A stretch of DNA of 64,000 bases from NCBI RefSeq assembly GCF_014762705.1, contig NZ_JABURL010000095.1, positions 1-64,000 of the forward strand, in the 5' to 3' direction. Made by a program: the position numbers and the translations under genes. How positions within the stretch are numbered: position 1 is the first letter of the stretch; each line of letters opens with the position of its first letter. The notes beneath the pieces are model-generated. The model did not search any database. It saw nothing but the letters and a program-made list of their open reading frames with translations, and was not told where the DNA came from. Source of the stretch: Cyclobacterium sp. Lineage in GTDB: Bacteria; Bacteroidota; Bacteroidia; Cytophagales; Cyclobacteriaceae. Positions 34,140 to 42,946 of the stretch are shown piece by piece.

Positions 34140-34817
34140 ATGAATATATTGAAAGTTGAAAACCTGACCAAAACTTACCGGACTGGAAACCGGGAACTCA
34201 CCGTTTTGGACCAGGTTAGTTTTGAAGTGCGCCTTGGTGATACCTTGTCCATAGTCGGGCCATCCGGAAGCGGAAAAACCACACTTTTAGGGCTTTGTGC
34301 CGGACTTGATGTGGCCAGTTCTGGCAGCGTAATATTGGGTGACAAGGCCTTGGAAAAGATGAATGAAGACCAAAGGGCAGCTATCAGAAACCAGATGGTT
34401 GGCTTTATTTTTCAGAATTTTCAACTTTTACAAACCCTTACCGCACTGGAAAATGTGATGGTTCCCCTGGAACTCAAAAAAAGGAAGGATGCCAGGACAA
34501 AGGCAACTGCACTATTGGAAAAAGTAGGTTTGGGCGACCGGATGACGCATTATCCCAACCAGCTATCTGGAGGAGAACAACAGCGGGTATCCATCGCCAG
34601 GGCCTTTGCCAACGAACCGAAAATTTTATTTGCCGACGAGCCCACCGGTAACCTGGATACTGAAACCGGGGAAATGGTGGAAAACCTTATTTTTCAGCTC
34701 AATGAAGAAGAGGGCACTACCCTGATCCTGGTCACTCATGATCTGGAATTGGCCGCTAAAACCCATCAATCTATACATATTAAAGGAGGAAAATTACAGG
34801 AGGCGGTCAATGGTTGA
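34140..34817 (+). CDS. ABC transporter ATP-binding protein (YbbA/LolD-like)
   Basis: This 225-residue ATPase has Walker [10 protein letters not shown], signature [14 protein letters not shown] and Walker [13 protein letters not shown], plus the H-loop LVTHDLELA. It is of the MacB/LolD/FtsE size class that pairs with FtsX-type permeases. An in-frame ATG at 34122 adds six residues; [13 protein letters not shown] fits better. It overlaps the permease start by eight bases and is divergent from the SGNH esterase. The transported substrate is unknown; the E. coli YbbAP-TesA system is thought to handle hydrophobic compounds. Confidence 0.9.
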   Translation: MNILKVENLTKTYRTGNRELTVLDQVSFEVRLGDTLSIVGPSGSGKTTLLGLCAGLDVASSGSVILGDKALEKMNEDQRAAIRNQMVGFIFQNFQLLQTLTALENVMVPLELKKRKDARTKATALLEKVGLGDRMTHYPNQLSGGEQQRVSIARAFANEPKILFADEPTGNLDTETGEMVENLIFQLNEEEGTTLILVTHDLELAAKTHQSIHIKGGKLQEAVNG

Positions 34818-37329
34818 TTGGAACTGGTCATTTTTAATGGCGAAAAGGGAGCTGAGGAAAACGGGGCTTAAGCTTGTTTTGTTTGTTTCTGCCATCGTCA
34901 TCGGAATCGCTGCTTTGGTGGCTGTTACTTCTTTTGGCGATAACCTGAGCAAAGACATTGATGATCAGGCAAAAGAGCTTTTGGGAGCCGATTTGTCCCT
35001 GGAAAAGAGGCAACCCATAGATTTTCCTGAAATAGAAAGCCAGGCCAATGCACAGGCTTTTGAGGTGAATTTTGCTTCCATGGTATATTTTCCGAAAGTT
35101 GGCCAGAGCAGGCTCACCCAGGTAAGGGCATTGGAGGGAGATTTTCCTTTCTATGGAAAGCTGGAAACAATCCCTGAAGCCGGTGAGGCTGATTTCAGGA
35201 AAGGCTACAAAAGGGCTTTGGTGGAAAAAACCCTTATGGCCCAATTTGGAGCAGCTGTAGGTGACAGTATTAAAGTAGGCAATGTAACTCTTGAAATAGT
35301 AGGATCATTGCAGAGAGTGCCCGGCCAAAATGGCATTACGGCCACAGTGGCACCGGCTGTTTACATTCCGATGGACCAATTGGAGGCCTCAGGCCTGGTC
35401 CAATATGGCAGCCGTGTAGAGTACGTCCATTATTTTAAATTCCCGGAAGAGCTGGAGATAGAGGCCTTGGTTAATGAATATGAAGAGCAATGGGACGAAG
35501 ACAAAGTAGATCATGAGACCGTGCAATCCCAAAAGAATTCTACAGGCAGGTCCTTTCAAAACCTCACCAATTTCCTGAGCCTGGTGGCTTTCATTGCCGT
35601 TTTGCTGGGCTGTGTAGGAGTGGGCAGTGCTATCAATGTATTTGTAAAAGAGAAATTGCCGTCTGTTGCGGTTTTGAGATGCCTGGGGGTAAGGTCGAAA
35701 GAAATCGTGACCGTATATTTGGTGCAAATTTTCATAATGGGGCTTATCGGCTCCCTGCTGGGGGCTGCTTTGGGTGCATTTTTGCAATTTTTGTTGCCAT
35801 TCGTTTTCAGTGACTTTCTGCCAGTGGAGGTGAGCGTTCAGATTTCCTGGAAAGCCATCGCCATGGGAACCATCACTGGTGTATTGATATCCATTCTTTT
35901 TGCTTTGATTCCCTTACTCAAAATCAGGAAGGTTTCTCCCATGATGACATTGCGGCCCGATGATCAGACCACAGGGCTGGGGAAGGACCCTTTGCGATGG
36001 ATGGTGTTGATAGCCATTTTGTTGTTTATTCTGGGATTTAGCTTTTTTCTGCTTCAGGAATGGGATGAAGCATTGTGGTTTACGGGATACGTGATTTTTG
36101 CATTCGGGGCTTTGTGGCTTCTGGCTTTGGGCACCATGAAGGCCATCCGGAAATTTCTTCCGATTTCCCTCAATTATCCCGCCAGGCAGGCCCTGGCCAA
36201 TCTGTACCGACCCAACAACCAAACCGTGTCGTTACTGGCTACCATTGGTTTGGGAACGGCCATGATCGGCACCCTGTTTTTTATCCAAAACCAACTACTG
36301 GATGAAGTTCGTTTTGCTGATAAGGAGGACCAACCCAACATGTTGTTTTTTGATATTCAAACGCACCAGGTAGACAGCATGAAGTCGGTGCTGGAAGAAA
36401 AAGGCTTGCTTCTTCTGCAGCACGTGCCTATAGTTACGATGGGGGTGTCGGAAGTCAATGGACTCACCAAAAAGGACAATGAGGAATTGGCCGATGAGGA
36501 AAGGAGGTCCAACTCCATGTATGACCGCGAATTCAGGGTCACCTACAGGGATACCCTGATCAAAACAGAGGAACTGATCGCTGGCAAACTGATTCCTTAT
36601 GAGAGTGAAAATGACAGCATTTTCGTATCCATGGAAGAGGGCTATGCGGAAAGAAATCATGTGGAATTAGGAGATGAAGTGGTCTTTAACGTGCAGGGGA
36701 GGCCACTAACCACCTATGTGGGGAGTTTCAGAAAAGTAAATTTCAGACAAGTGTCTACCAACTTCCTGGTGGTTTTTCCGGATAAGGTTTTAGAAAATGC
36801 CCCAAAATTCCATGTGCTGATCACCAAAACCAAAAATGATCAGGAATCGGCAGACATTCAAAACCTGATGGTTAGGCAGTTTCCCAACGTGTCCGTCATC
36901 AACCTGAGCATGATAGTCGAGACCCTGGAAGATATCTTGAGCAAGATCAGCTTTGTCATTCAGTTCATGGCTTTGTTTAGCATACTTACAGGCGTATTGG
37001 TGTTGATCAGTTCCCTGCTGATCAGCAAGTTTCAGCGCATCAGGGAAAATATTTTATTGAGGATCATAGGAGCAGAAAAAAGGGTTTTGTTGAAAATCAA
37101 TGCACTGGAATACTTTTTTCTGGGTAGCCTTGCCGCAGGAGGAGGGGTCGCGCTGTCTGTAATAGCAGCTTTTTTATTGAGCTATTATGTTTTTGAAATT
37201 AGTTTTCGTATGGAATGGCTGCCCTTATTGTTGGTCTTCGGACTGATCACTGCGCTCACTGTCTTTTTGGGTTGGATCAACAGCCTGAATATACTGAAAG
37301 CAAAAACCATGGATATATTGAGAACTTAG
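34810..37329 (+). CDS. FtsX-type ABC permease (YbbP-like)
   Basis: The 839-residue permease contains two FtsX-like domains. Membrane segments appear near residues 20-45, 255-285, 310-345, 360-385, 405-430 and 440-460, and again near the C terminus (about 710-835). Periplasmic regions lie between them. Duplicate FtsX modules with large periplasmic loops are the YbbP layout. ATG 34810 overlaps the ATPase stop and [19 protein letters not shown] is a family-like start. The complex is predicted to be a lipid or lipophilic-compound mover working with the SGNH esterase on the other side of the divergent promoter. Confidence 0.87.
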   Translation: MVDWNWSFLMAKRELRKTGLKLVLFVSAIVIGIAALVAVTSFGDNLSKDIDDQAKELLGADLSLEKRQPIDFPEIESQANAQAFEVNFASMVYFPKVGQSRLTQVRALEGDFPFYGKLETIPEAGEADFRKGYKRALVEKTLMAQFGAAVGDSIKVGNVTLEIVGSLQRVPGQNGITATVAPAVYIPMDQLEASGLVQYGSRVEYVHYFKFPEELEIEALVNEYEEQWDEDKVDHETVQSQKNSTGRSFQNLTNFLSLVAFIAVLLGCVGVGSAINVFVKEKLPSVAVLRCLGVRSKEIVTVYLVQIFIMGLIGSLLGAALGAFLQFLLPFVFSDFLPVEVSVQISWKAIAMGTITGVLISILFALIPLLKIRKVSPMMTLRPDDQTTGLGKDPLRWMVLIAILLFILGFSFFLLQEWDEALWFTGYVIFAFGALWLLALGTMKAIRKFLPISLNYPARQALANLYRPNNQTVSLLATIGLGTAMIGTLFFIQNQLLDEVRFADKEDQPNMLFFDIQTHQVDSMKSVLEEKGLLLLQHVPIVTMGVSEVNGLTKKDNEELADEERRSNSMYDREFRVTYRDTLIKTEELIAGKLIPYESENDSIFVSMEEGYAERNHVELGDEVVFNVQGRPLTTYVGSFRKVNFRQVSTNFLVVFPDKVLENAPKFHVLITKTKNDQESADIQNLMVRQFPNVSVINLSMIVETLEDILSKISFVIQFMALFSILTGVLVLISSLLISKFQRIRENILLRIIGAEKRVLLKINALEYFFLGSLAAGGGVALSVIAAFLLSYYVFEISFRMEWLPLLLVFGLITALTVFLGWINSLNILKAKTMDILRT

Positions 37330-37414
37330 GAATACAGTTTCCTTCCTGATAATCAGGATTTTATTGGGTTTCAAAAAATAATTTACATTTTATTGAAACC
37401 TTTTAACTGTAATA

Positions 37415-37428
37415 AATGTATATACATT
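37415..37428. promoter_or_regulatory. Palindromic operator upstream of marR
   Basis: AATGTATATACATT is a perfect 14-base palindrome ending 18 bp before the marR ATG. The inner 12 bases recur before yceI at 37915-37926, as expected of an autoregulated MarR repressor. Confidence 0.65.
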
Positions 37429-37446
37429 AAATACAAATTGAAATAA

Positions 37447-37896
37447 ATGAAAATTGAAGAGGAAATCAGGCAAAAGCCCTTTAAGGATGTCTATACCAAG
37501 GCCATGGTGAACTTGCTGTATACCCATAGTTACCTGGTTTCCCGCCAAAGCAGGCTTTTCAAGCCTTACGGCTTGTCTCCTGAACAATACAATGTGTTGA
37601 GAATTCTCCGGGGAAAACACCCGGATCCCACAACAGTTTCCTCCATTCAGGACAGGATGCTCAATAAAATGAGCAATGCATCCCGTTTGGTGGAAAAGCT
37701 GAAACAAAAGGGGATGGTGGAAAGAAAGGAATGTGCAGAAGACCGCAGACAAGTGGATATCACCATTACCGATAAGGGTTTAGAGACACTCAGTCGGTTG
37801 GAAAATGAAGTTAAGCTATTCAATAAGGATTCCATACAACTCTCGGAGGAAGAAGCCAATCAATTGAATGGACTATTGGATAAACTAAGAGGGTAA
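37447..37896 (+). CDS. MarR family transcriptional regulator
   Basis: This 149-residue winged-helix protein has a dimerising N- and C-terminal helix pair, the helix-turn-helix segment around PTTVSSIQDRMLNKMSNASRLVEKL (residues about 60-85), and the wing ECAEDRRQVDITITDKGL. It is most likely a repressor of the downstream yceI-dioxygenase-esterase genes, similar in context to the quinone-sensing MhqR group; ligand and thiol chemistry are not shown, and only one cysteine is seen. Perfect palindromes lie before both marR and yceI. A hairpin at 37891-37908 includes its stop codon. Confidence 0.88.
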   Translation: MKIEEEIRQKPFKDVYTKAMVNLLYTHSYLVSRQSRLFKPYGLSPEQYNVLRILRGKHPDPTTVSSIQDRMLNKMSNASRLVEKLKQKGMVERKECAEDRRQVDITITDKGLETLSRLENEVKLFNKDSIQLSEEEANQLNGLLDKLRG

Positions 37897-37908
37897 AATT
37901 TTTTACCC
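37891..37908 (+). terminator. Weak hairpin at the end of marR
   Basis: GGGTAAA and TTTACCC form a seven-pair stem that includes the marR stop codon; no T-run follows, so it may only attenuate read-through. Confidence 0.35.
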
Positions 37909-37914
37909 AAATTA

Positions 37915-37926
37915 ATGTATATACAT
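37915..37926. promoter_or_regulatory. Palindromic operator upstream of yceI
   Basis: ATGTATATACAT, identical to the core of the marR palindrome, lies 52 bp before the yceI start. Two identical sites 500 bp apart, one before each transcription unit, point to a common repressor. Confidence 0.65.
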
Positions 37927-37977
37927 AAAATGTAATAACTTATAAAATAAATCTGTAAACAATTAAAATTCAACATT

Positions 37978-38505
37978 ATGAGCACTACAAAATGGACCAT
38001 TGATCCAACACATTCAGAAGTATCCTTTAAGGTAAAGCACCTGGTAATTTCTACCGTAACCGGTTATTTCAGGGAATTTGAAGGGCAGGCAGCAACAAAA
38101 GAGGAAGATTTTTCTGGAGCAAGCGTTGGCTTTACCGCAAATATTGACAGCATTGATACCAACCAAAAGGACAGGGACGCACATTTGAAATCGGCCGATT
38201 TTTTTGATGCCGCCAACCATCCAAAACTGACTTTTGCCAATGGCAAGCTGGAAGAAAAGGAGGGGGAGTTTGTTCTGAATGGTGAACTGACCATCAAAGA
38301 GACAACCAAACCGGTTTCTTTCAAGGTAGACCATGGGGGAGTGGCCGTGGATGGTTATGGACAAACCAAGGCTGGTTTTGAACTGGAGGGGAAAATTTCT
38401 AGGAAAGCTTTCGGTTTGACCTGGTCTGCCGTGACCGAGGCGGGAAGTGTTGTCGTCGGTGACGAAGTAAAAATTCTGGCCAGTATACAGCTGGTAAAAC
38501 AATAA
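37978..38505 (+). CDS. YceI family lipid-binding-like protein
   Basis: This 175-residue protein starts TKWTIDPTHSEVSFKVKHLVISTVTG, the canonical YceI opening, and contains DRDAHLKSADFFDAANHPKLTF and SRKAFGLTWS. The lipocalin-like barrel binds isoprenoid or quinone-type lipids. There is no signal peptide, so this form is cytoplasmic. Its place between MarR and a dioxygenase/esterase pair suggests a role in handling quinones or hydrophobic electrophiles. It is preceded by a MarR-type palindrome. Confidence 0.9.
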   Translation: MSTTKWTIDPTHSEVSFKVKHLVISTVTGYFREFEGQAATKEEDFSGASVGFTANIDSIDTNQKDRDAHLKSADFFDAANHPKLTFANGKLEEKEGEFVLNGELTIKETTKPVSFKVDHGGVAVDGYGQTKAGFELEGKISRKAFGLTWSAVTEAGSVVVGDEVKILASIQLVKQ

Positions 38506-38565
38506 ATAGGTACATTCATTCCGGGTTCTGGGATTTTTCAGGGCCCGGAAATTAATCCTTGACCC

Positions 38566-39525
38566 ATGGAAAATTTAATTTCAGGTATCCATCATGTAAC
38601 GGCTATTGCCTCAGATCCACAGCGCAATGTTAATTTTTACACACAGGTGCTGGGCTTGAGGCTGGTAAAAAAAACCATCAATTTTGATGCTCCGAATGTG
38701 TATCATTTCTATTTTGGAACAGAAAAGGGAAGTCCGGGGACTATTCTTACGTTTTTCCCATTTAAGGCTGCCGCCAGGGGAAGGAGAGGTTTGGGGGAAA
38801 TGACTTTCACCTCCTTTTCGATTCCTGAGAGATCACTTGATTTTTGGAAAGACAGGTTAAGCTCCCTGAATATTGTACATTCTGATACAATAAGCAGGTT
38901 TGGGGAGCAATTGGTCAGGTTTACCGACCATGATGGAATGGGTCTGGAGTTGGTGGCTGCAAAGGGAGACGACAGGAAGGGATGGTCAGGTGGAAGTATA
39001 CCCGAAGATATGGCCATCAAGGGTTTTTTTGGTGCTACCCTGAATGTCAGGGATAGCAAGCCAACTGCTGCAGTATTGACAGAAGTATTGAACTACAGCT
39101 TGATCGATAAAATACAAGACAATCGTTTCCGTTATGGGATTGCTGGGAAGCCAGGGGAAACCATAGACTTGGTTGTAGCTGATCCTGACTCACGATCCAT
39201 CCAAAGTGCCGGCTCGGTGCACCATTTGGCTTTCCGGACAAAGAATGAAACGCAGCAATTACGCATTCAGGGAATATTGCATGACTTTGGCTTACAGGTT
39301 ACTGAAGTAAAAGACAGGAATTATTTTAAATCAATCTATTTCAGGGAACCTGGAGGGATATTGTTTGAAGTGGCCACTGATGAGCCAGGATTTTTGATAG
39401 ACGAGTCCAGTGAAGGCCTGGGTAATGCGTTAAAACTGCCTGAGTGGGCCGAGCCACAAAGAGCACAAATTGAAAAGCAACTTGAACCGATTCAGGTTAA
39501 TTATGATGTACGATGGAAGGAATAA
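38566..39525 (+). CDS. Ring-cleaving dioxygenase, VOC family (MhqO-like)
   Basis: This 319-residue protein has two vicinal-oxygen-chelate modules. The first has IHHVTAIASDPQRNVNFYTQ (metal His) near residue 7 and FTDHDGMGLELVA; the second has GSVHHLAFRT (about residue 220) and GGILFEVATDEPGF (metal Glu). The architecture is that of MhqO/LinE-type enzymes which open hydroquinone rings. It overlaps the esterase gene by 13 bp. With MarR, YceI and an esterase this forms a likely quinone-detoxification set as in Bacillus mhq operons. Confidence 0.87.
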   Translation: MENLISGIHHVTAIASDPQRNVNFYTQVLGLRLVKKTINFDAPNVYHFYFGTEKGSPGTILTFFPFKAAARGRRGLGEMTFTSFSIPERSLDFWKDRLSSLNIVHSDTISRFGEQLVRFTDHDGMGLELVAAKGDDRKGWSGGSIPEDMAIKGFFGATLNVRDSKPTAAVLTEVLNYSLIDKIQDNRFRYGIAGKPGETIDLVVADPDSRSIQSAGSVHHLAFRTKNETQQLRIQGILHDFGLQVTEVKDRNYFKSIYFREPGGILFEVATDEPGFLIDESSEGLGNALKLPEWAEPQRAQIEKQLEPIQVNYDVRWKE

Positions 39526-40121
39526 TTAAAACAGGAAAGGATTTTGCAGCAGCTGACAAGGTTGCCATTCTGATTCATGGCAGGGGGGCAACTGCAGGCA
39601 GCCTGTTAGGCTTGGCAGATGCTTTGGCGCTGGATGATTTTGCGATTTTGGCACCACAGGCACCTGGCAACACCTGGTATCCCTATGGCTTCATGGCCCC
39701 GGAAAAGGAAAACGAGCCTCATCTGAGCCAATCTCTGGAAATAATCAATAATCTGGTGCAACATGTTTTGGATCAGAAAAAGGACCTTGATCAACTGTAT
39801 TTTATTGGTTTTTCCCAGGGGGCCTGTCTTTCACTGGAGTTTGTAGCACGACATCCCGCCAGATATGGTGGAGTGATTGCTTTTACCGGAGGTTTGATAG
39901 GTGAATCACTGTCACCCTACGAAGGAGACCTGAAAGGTACACCGGTATTCATTGGTGCCAGCCTGGAAGATTTCCATGTTCCTTTTTCCAGGATTAAGGA
40001 TTCCGAGCGCATATTGACAACCTTAGGGGCCAGGGTGAAAGCAATCGGATTTCCAGACCGGCTTCACAGCATACGGGAGGAAGAAATTCTTGCAGCAAAT
40101 CAATTTGTGCTGAATAGTTGA
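39513..40121 (+). CDS. Alpha/beta hydrolase, carboxylesterase (MhqD-like)
   Basis: The 202-residue enzyme has the phospholipase/carboxylesterase layout: IHGRGATAGSLLGLADAL (oxyanion loop), FIGFSQGACLSLEF with nucleophile Ser in GFSQG, an Asp late in VFIGASLEDFHVP and His in DRLHSIREEE. It resembles MhqD, the esterase encoded beside MhqO. It overlaps the dioxygenase gene by 13 bp and is last in the cluster. The cluster assignment is inferred from order and the shared operator, not from measured function. Confidence 0.87.
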   Translation: MEGIIKTGKDFAAADKVAILIHGRGATAGSLLGLADALALDDFAILAPQAPGNTWYPYGFMAPEKENEPHLSQSLEIINNLVQHVLDQKKDLDQLYFIGFSQGACLSLEFVARHPARYGGVIAFTGGLIGESLSPYEGDLKGTPVFIGASLEDFHVPFSRIKDSERILTTLGARVKAIGFPDRLHSIREEEILAANQFVLNS

Positions 40122-40280
40122 TAAAACTGATTGTCAAAAAGCCAGTTTAAACTTGCCGATGATATTTTTGTGGCAGTGATTCCAGCATTTATTTATTCTG
40201 GCCCATGATTTGTCATAACTTTCATAGAAGATATACCGTAAAGGCTGTATCCATAAACGAAATTCAGCAAGTCATGAAAT

Positions 40281-40367
40281 CGACACGATTAAAATCATCA
40301 TTAAACACACAGGGCAATGATTATTTTAATCGTCAAAGATTCCATATCCTGCCCCGACAAATCGGGG
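40281..40367. repeat. Two hairpins upstream of the SIMPL gene
   Basis: An imperfect stem pairs ACGATTAAAATCATCATT (from 40285) with AATGATTATTTTAATCG (from 40316). Further on, CCCCGA (40352-40357) pairs with TCGGGG (40362-40367). They lie in a 274 bp gene-free gap; the first can end the esterase transcript, the second lies 28 bp before the SIMPL start. Confidence 0.45.
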
Positions 40368-40395
40368 TGGCCTATTAAAAACAAATTATTAACAC

Positions 40396-41112
40396 ATGCA
40401 CATGAAACAAATCATTCTGTTCATCTTCATTCTCCTGGTTAATACCTTTGGGGCTTTTGCCCAGAAATCAAATCAAATAGCTGTACAGGGCGCAAGTGAA
40501 ATCAAGGTAATGCCGGACGAGGTTATGCTGACTGTTTCCCTTTCAGAAAAAGCGATGAAAACGGCCGAGGTGACAGCCGCATTAAACAAAAAGGCCAAAC
40601 AGGTAACCAATGCATTAGAGAAAAGTGGTGTGAAAGGTTACGAAATGACAGCGGATAATTACTTCGTAAATGTAAACAGGATTTACATTAAAGGGACGAC
40701 AAAGGACAGTGGGTATGTGGCCAGCCAAAACCTGAGCATCCTGGTAAAGGATACTGGTGAAGATTTGGTCAAAATAATTCAGGCCCTTCATGAGGCCACC
40801 GATTTGGGCTTCCAAATGGAATACAGGTTATCTGATGAGGTCAAAAAAACGTACCGGGAAAAATTATTGCAGCTTGCCATAGCCGATGCGAAAAGAAAGG
40901 CCGAGATCATTGCTGCATCCTTGAATTTAACCAAGGTTTCTGTGCATCAAATCAATTACCAGTCGGGATCTTCCATTGAGCCGGTGGTTTACAGGGCAGA
41001 ATCCATGAGAATGAAAGCCAGCGACCAATATACTCCTCCAACACTAAGTCCTGACGAGCAAACGCTTACCGATCAAATCAATATGATTTTTACGTTTGAA
41101 ATGGAAGGGTAA
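40396..41112 (+). CDS. SIMPL (DUF541) domain protein, secreted
   Basis: This 238-residue protein has a signal peptide (ILFIFILLVNTFGAFAQ) and one SIMPL/DUF541 domain with IAVQGASEIKVMPDEVMLTVSL and the later LLQLAIADAKRKAEIIAASLN. SIMPL proteins are periplasmic or outer-membrane-linked oligomers; BP26 and YggE are known relatives with oxidative-stress links. ATG 40396 and 40402 give the same mature protein. A terminator hairpin with 41122-41180 arms follows. Function here is unknown. Confidence 0.88.
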   Translation: MHMKQIILFIFILLVNTFGAFAQKSNQIAVQGASEIKVMPDEVMLTVSLSEKAMKTAEVTAALNKKAKQVTNALEKSGVKGYEMTADNYFVNVNRIYIKGTTKDSGYVASQNLSILVKDTGEDLVKIIQALHEATDLGFQMEYRLSDEVKKTYREKLLQLAIADAKRKAEIIAASLNLTKVSVHQINYQSGSSIEPVVYRAESMRMKASDQYTPPTLSPDEQTLTDQINMIFTFEMEG

Positions 41113-41121
41113 GAAACCAGG

Positions 41122-41186
41122 TGTCCGGAACGGCAGTTGGAAAGCTTCAGGTCATTTCATCCAAGGTTCTTTTCCGGACATTTTTT
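41122..41186 (+). terminator. Terminator of the SIMPL gene
   Basis: TGTCCGGAA (41122-41130) and TTCCGGACA (41172-41180) are perfectly complementary with a 41-base inner part, followed by TTTTTT. It lies 10 bp past the stop. The rest of the 300 bp gap up to DUF2461 shows nothing else recognisable. Confidence 0.65.
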
Positions 41187-41418
41187 GATGTAAAGCATTC
41201 AGTACAAAACCTTGATGGTAGCCAGGGATGAGATCCGCTCGATATACCAAAAAGAGGTTATGGTTTTACTTTTCCTTTAAGTAACTTTATGCGAAAACGG
41301 TTTGGAAGATGGTGTTAAGTAGCCTGGAATGTTGAAACTATTTTTTATATTTAATTGCCCGAAAAACGCAGTTGAGATGAGAGAATAACATTTTCCGGAT
41401 GAGTTGAGTTTTAAAATC

Positions 41419-42102
41419 ATGAAAAACACCCCTATTTTACATTTTCTTGAAGAATTGACCCAAAACAATTCCAAGGATTGGATGGATGCCAACAGGGACT
41501 GGTACCTACAGGTAAAGGAGCGTCTTTTGGAGGATGTGGCAGAAATCCTATCGGCTTTGAGTGAGAGGCAGCCACTTTTTTCCGAGCTGCGTCCAAAGGA
41601 TTGTATTTTCCGGCAAAACAGGGATGTCAGGTTCAGTGCCAACAAGCAGCCATACAAGACCAATATGGCGGCCTATTTTGCAATTGGCGGGAAAAAGTCA
41701 GCCGGCCCGGGATATTACCTTCATTTGCAGCCAGGTGGAAGCTTCGTAGGAGGAGGGATCTATATGCCTGCTGCAGAAACCTTGAAAAAAATAAGACAGG
41801 AGATTGATTATTCAGGAGAAGAACTAGACAACATCCTACACCGACCCGAATTCCACTCCTTTTTTGGGGATATGGAAGGTGAGCAGCTGAAGACTTCTCC
41901 CAGAGATTATGATAAGGATCACCCCTACCTCAAGTATTTGAAGTACAAAAGTTTTATTGTTTCAAAACCTGTAAGCGATCAGGAAATTCACTCCGGAAAT
42001 TATGTGAAACAGGCAATATCGGCCTTTGAAATGATGCTTCCCTTCTATGAATTTTTGGAAAGGGCCATTGGTACAACGGAAGATGAGGCCTTTTTGCTTT
42101 AA
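41419..42102 (+). CDS. DUF2461 domain protein
   Basis: From ATG 41419 this 227-residue protein matches DUF2461 (TIGR02453): ILHFLEELTQNNSKDWMDAN, IFRQNRDVRFSANKQPYKTN, GYYLHLQPGGSFVGGGIYMP and DHPYLKYLKYKSF. The family is soluble and widespread but has no assigned reaction; the Trp/Asn-rich start and Arg-rich KTN segment are its marks. A TTG start at 41404 was rejected. It ends in a four-base overlap with the convergent Cof phosphatase. Confidence 0.88.
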   Translation: MKNTPILHFLEELTQNNSKDWMDANRDWYLQVKERLLEDVAEILSALSERQPLFSELRPKDCIFRQNRDVRFSANKQPYKTNMAAYFAIGGKKSAGPGYYLHLQPGGSFVGGGIYMPAAETLKKIRQEIDYSGEELDNILHRPEFHSFFGDMEGEQLKTSPRDYDKDHPYLKYLKYKSFIVSKPVSDQEIHSGNYVKQAISAFEMMLPFYEFLERAIGTTEDEAFLL

Positions 42103-42914
42103 AGCAGGTGTTCTTCTATGGCCATGGCCACCCCATCTGCTTTGCTATTGGCCGTGAGTTTTTTGGCAACAGCCTTTACTTCTTCCCTGGCATTTCCCAC
42201 GGCTATGCCCAGTCCAACGCTTTTCAACAGGTCGATGTCATTGAAATTGTCCCCAAAAGCCATGACCTCTTCCATGGCAATGTCGTAGTTTTTAAGAATC
42301 AGTTCCAAACCTGTCGCTTTGGAAATGGACCGAGGGGCAATTTCTATATAGGTGTCTTTGGAGCGATAAAGATGAAGCAGGCTTGAAAAATTTTGCTCCA
42401 ATTGACCATAAAGCCATTGAATGGCAGTAGCCTCTCCCATGCACATGACCTTGTGTGCACCCCGCTGCTCCCTTTGCCAGGAATCGATAACGACAGCATT
42501 TTTGAGGATGCCTGCTTTTACTTTGGTGGCTTTTTCTTCTTTTTCAGTCCATTTATCCACTTGTGGCGCATACCATTCATTTGCGGAATAGAGACTGATA
42601 TGGATCTCCTTATTTCTGGCCAGTTCGACGATTTTTCCGCATATTTTTGCTTCAATCCAGGTAGAGCTCAGGGCTGAGTGCTGATCTTTGGGAGGATGGA
42701 TTACAAAGCCCCCATTGTAACAGATTATAGGATTGTTTTCTCTTTGAAGGTCTTTCTGTAAATGCGTCATGGCGGCAGGCATTCTGGATGAAGCCAGAAT
42801 GACAGGAAAATTTGCAGGCAGAGCAGCGAAAGCTTCCCGGGTGCGTTTGGAGATTTCCCGGTTCTGATCTAGTAAAGTCCCGTCTATATCTGTACAAATT
42901 GCTTTGATGCGCAT
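42099..42914 (-). CDS. Cof-type HAD hydrolase
   Basis: This 271-residue phosphatase has HAD motif I IKAICTDIDGTLLDQN with the nucleophile Asp, motif II VILASSRM, a cap domain of the C2B type (about 85-185), Lys of motif III and motif IV VMAFGDNFNDIDLL. Cof-type HADs act on sugar phosphates, flavin or pyridoxal phosphate; the substrate is not predictable. It follows hemN by 32 bp on the same strand. Confidence 0.9.
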   Translation of the reverse strand: MRIKAICTDIDGTLLDQNREISKRTREAFAALPANFPVILASSRMPAAMTHLQKDLQRENNPIICYNGGFVIHPPKDQHSALSSTWIEAKICGKIVELARNKEIHISLYSANEWYAPQVDKWTEKEEKATKVKAGILKNAVVIDSWQREQRGAHKVMCMGEATAIQWLYGQLEQNFSSLLHLYRSKDTYIEIAPRSISKATGLELILKNYDIAMEEVMAFGDNFNDIDLLKSVGLGIAVGNAREEVKAVAKKLTANSKADGVAMAIEEHLL

Positions 42915-42946
42915 TATTCATGAATGATTTTCGCAAAGATATGGAT

